Part shown: positions 63,387 to 64,000 of the stretch, in pieces
Layout: every line of letters starts with the position of its first letter
How positions within the stretch are numbered: the first letter of the stretch is position 1
Source: Gemmatirosa kalamazoonensis
GTDB lineage: Bacteria > Gemmatimonadota > Gemmatimonadetes > Gemmatimonadales > Gemmatimonadaceae
Assembly: GCF_000522985.1 (NCBI RefSeq)
Contig: NZ_CP007128.1
Span: 3,518,220 to 3,582,219 of the forward strand
DNA length: 64,000 nt
Reading direction: 5' to 3'
Notes under the pieces: model-generated
Told to the model about the DNA's origin: nothing
The model's input: only the letters and a program-made list of their open reading frames with translations
Database searches by the model: none
Position numbers and translations under genes: made by a program

Positions 63387-64000
63387 AGACCGAACGAACC
63401 GTCGCGGGGCTCGACATCGGATCGGGAAAGACGGTCGCGGTGATCGCCGAGATCGTCGGCGAGCTGCCGAAGCGGCCGGGAATTCGCGTGCTCGGTGTCG
63501 GCGAGGCGCGCACGACCGGCATGCGCCGCGGCGTCGTCACCGACATCGAGGAGACGACGCGCTCGGTGCGCCGCGCGCTCGACGACGCCGAGCGGATGGC
63601 CGGCGTGCAGGCGGACTCCGCGTTCGTCGGCATCGCGGGCGAGCACGTGCGCGCGATGACGAGCCAGGGCATCGTCGCCGTCGCCGGCGCGGAGATCACG
63701 AAGTCCGACGTCGATCGCGTGAACCAGGTCGCGCGCGTGCAGCCGCTGCCGCAGGATCGCGAGCTGCTGCATGCGATCCCTCAGGAGTACAGCGTCGACC
63801 GTGGCGGCGGCATCCAGGACCCCGTCGGCATGACGGGGATGCGCCTCGAGACGGAGATGTACCTCGTCACGATCGGTGCGTCGCCGGCGACGAACCTGCG
63901 CAAGAGCGTGGAGCGCGCGGAGTGCAAGGTGCGCGAGCTCGTGCTCGAGCCGCTGGCGAGCGCACTCGCCGTGCTCACCGAGGACGAGAAGGAGCTCGGC
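63383..64000 (+). CDS. ftsA: cell-division actin-like protein FtsA (truncated by window end)
   Basis: 206 codons are visible before the right edge. The N-terminus RTVAGLDIGSGKTVAVIAEI is the actin-family phosphate-1 motif. VGVGEARTTGMRRGVVTDIE and the 1C-domain region (SAFVGIAGEHVRAMTSQG) are typical of FtsA, which tethers FtsZ to the membrane. The ATG overlaps the ftsQ stop. ftsZ is expected next, outside the window. Confidence 0.95.
   Translation, partial: MKTERTVAGLDIGSGKTVAVIAEIVGELPKRPGIRVLGVGEARTTGMRRGVVTDIEETTRSVRRALDDAERMAGVQADSAFVGIAGEHVRAMTSQGIVAVAGAEITKSDVDRVNQVARVQPLPQDRELLHAIPQEYSVDRGGGIQDPVGMTGMRLETEMYLVTIGASPATNLRKSVERAECKVRELVLEPLASALAVLTEDEKELG

Overview
The window is very GC-rich bacterial chromosomal DNA (roughly 73% GC by eye), densely packed, with many start/stop overlaps and frequent GTG starts. 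A Gemmatimonadota-type organism (Gemmatimonas/Gemmatirosa-like) is the best guess. The guess rests on the base composition, TolB-propeller metallopeptidases, a PEP-CTERM protein, an MglA/DUF4388 chemosensory cluster and a DAP-type division cluster. This is inference, not a database match.

Layout. 1-2250: an Omp85-like outer-membrane protein running off the left edge, and a PEP-CTERM protein. 2250-8990: a secreted S9 peptidase coupled to a membrane protein, a divergent FtsH and a thioredoxin-like protein. 9150-16640: malate synthase fused to a degenerate isocitrate-lyase domain, methylmalonate-semialdehyde dehydrogenase, a 993-residue secreted metallopeptidase/propeller/barrel protein and a small membrane protein. 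16810-22560: tilS, hpt, ftsH, folP and cdaA (c-di-AMP synthase). 22570-26500: a membrane Ser/Thr kinase divergent from a DUF2723 membrane protein. 26510-47400: a tight run of same-strand genes, probably one or a few operons. It starts with a YggS-DivIVA fusion, ileS, a DksA-type protein, two tandem lspA genes and rluD. It then passes into a chemosensory-like module: cheW, cheY, cheA, cheC, TPR protein, DUF4388 protein, MglA GTPase, DnaA-like ATPase, DUF4388-TPR protein, cheR, cheB, TPR protein and a metallopeptidase. 47420-49700: a tiny membrane protein, tRNA-Val(UAC) and a secreted TPR protein with a strong terminator. 49730-64000: the division and cell-wall cluster rsmH, ftsL, ftsI, murE, murF, mraY, murD, ftsW, murG, murC, ftsQ and ftsA, with ftsA cut by the window edge.

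Three patterns are not explained by the genes. First, seven long hairpins whose arms are built from tandem 7- or 8-base units occur between genes, over the end of folP and twice in frame inside ileS. Second, the 7-mer GTTAGGC / GCCTAAC occurs about 32 times, in both orientations and several codon phases, and accounts for nearly all TTAGG strings. Third, several genes have a TANNNT-like -10 element only 7-10 bases before the start codon, which suggests leaderless transcripts.

The strongest candidate for an undescribed system is the MCP-less chemosensory/MglA module. It combines CheA-CheW-CheY-CheC-CheR with a receiver-less CheB, two DUF4388 proteins, TPR scaffolds and a DnaA-type ATPase lacking a recognisable DNA-binding domain. 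By analogy with MglA systems elsewhere it may set polarity or control type IV pili, but nothing in the window proves this.
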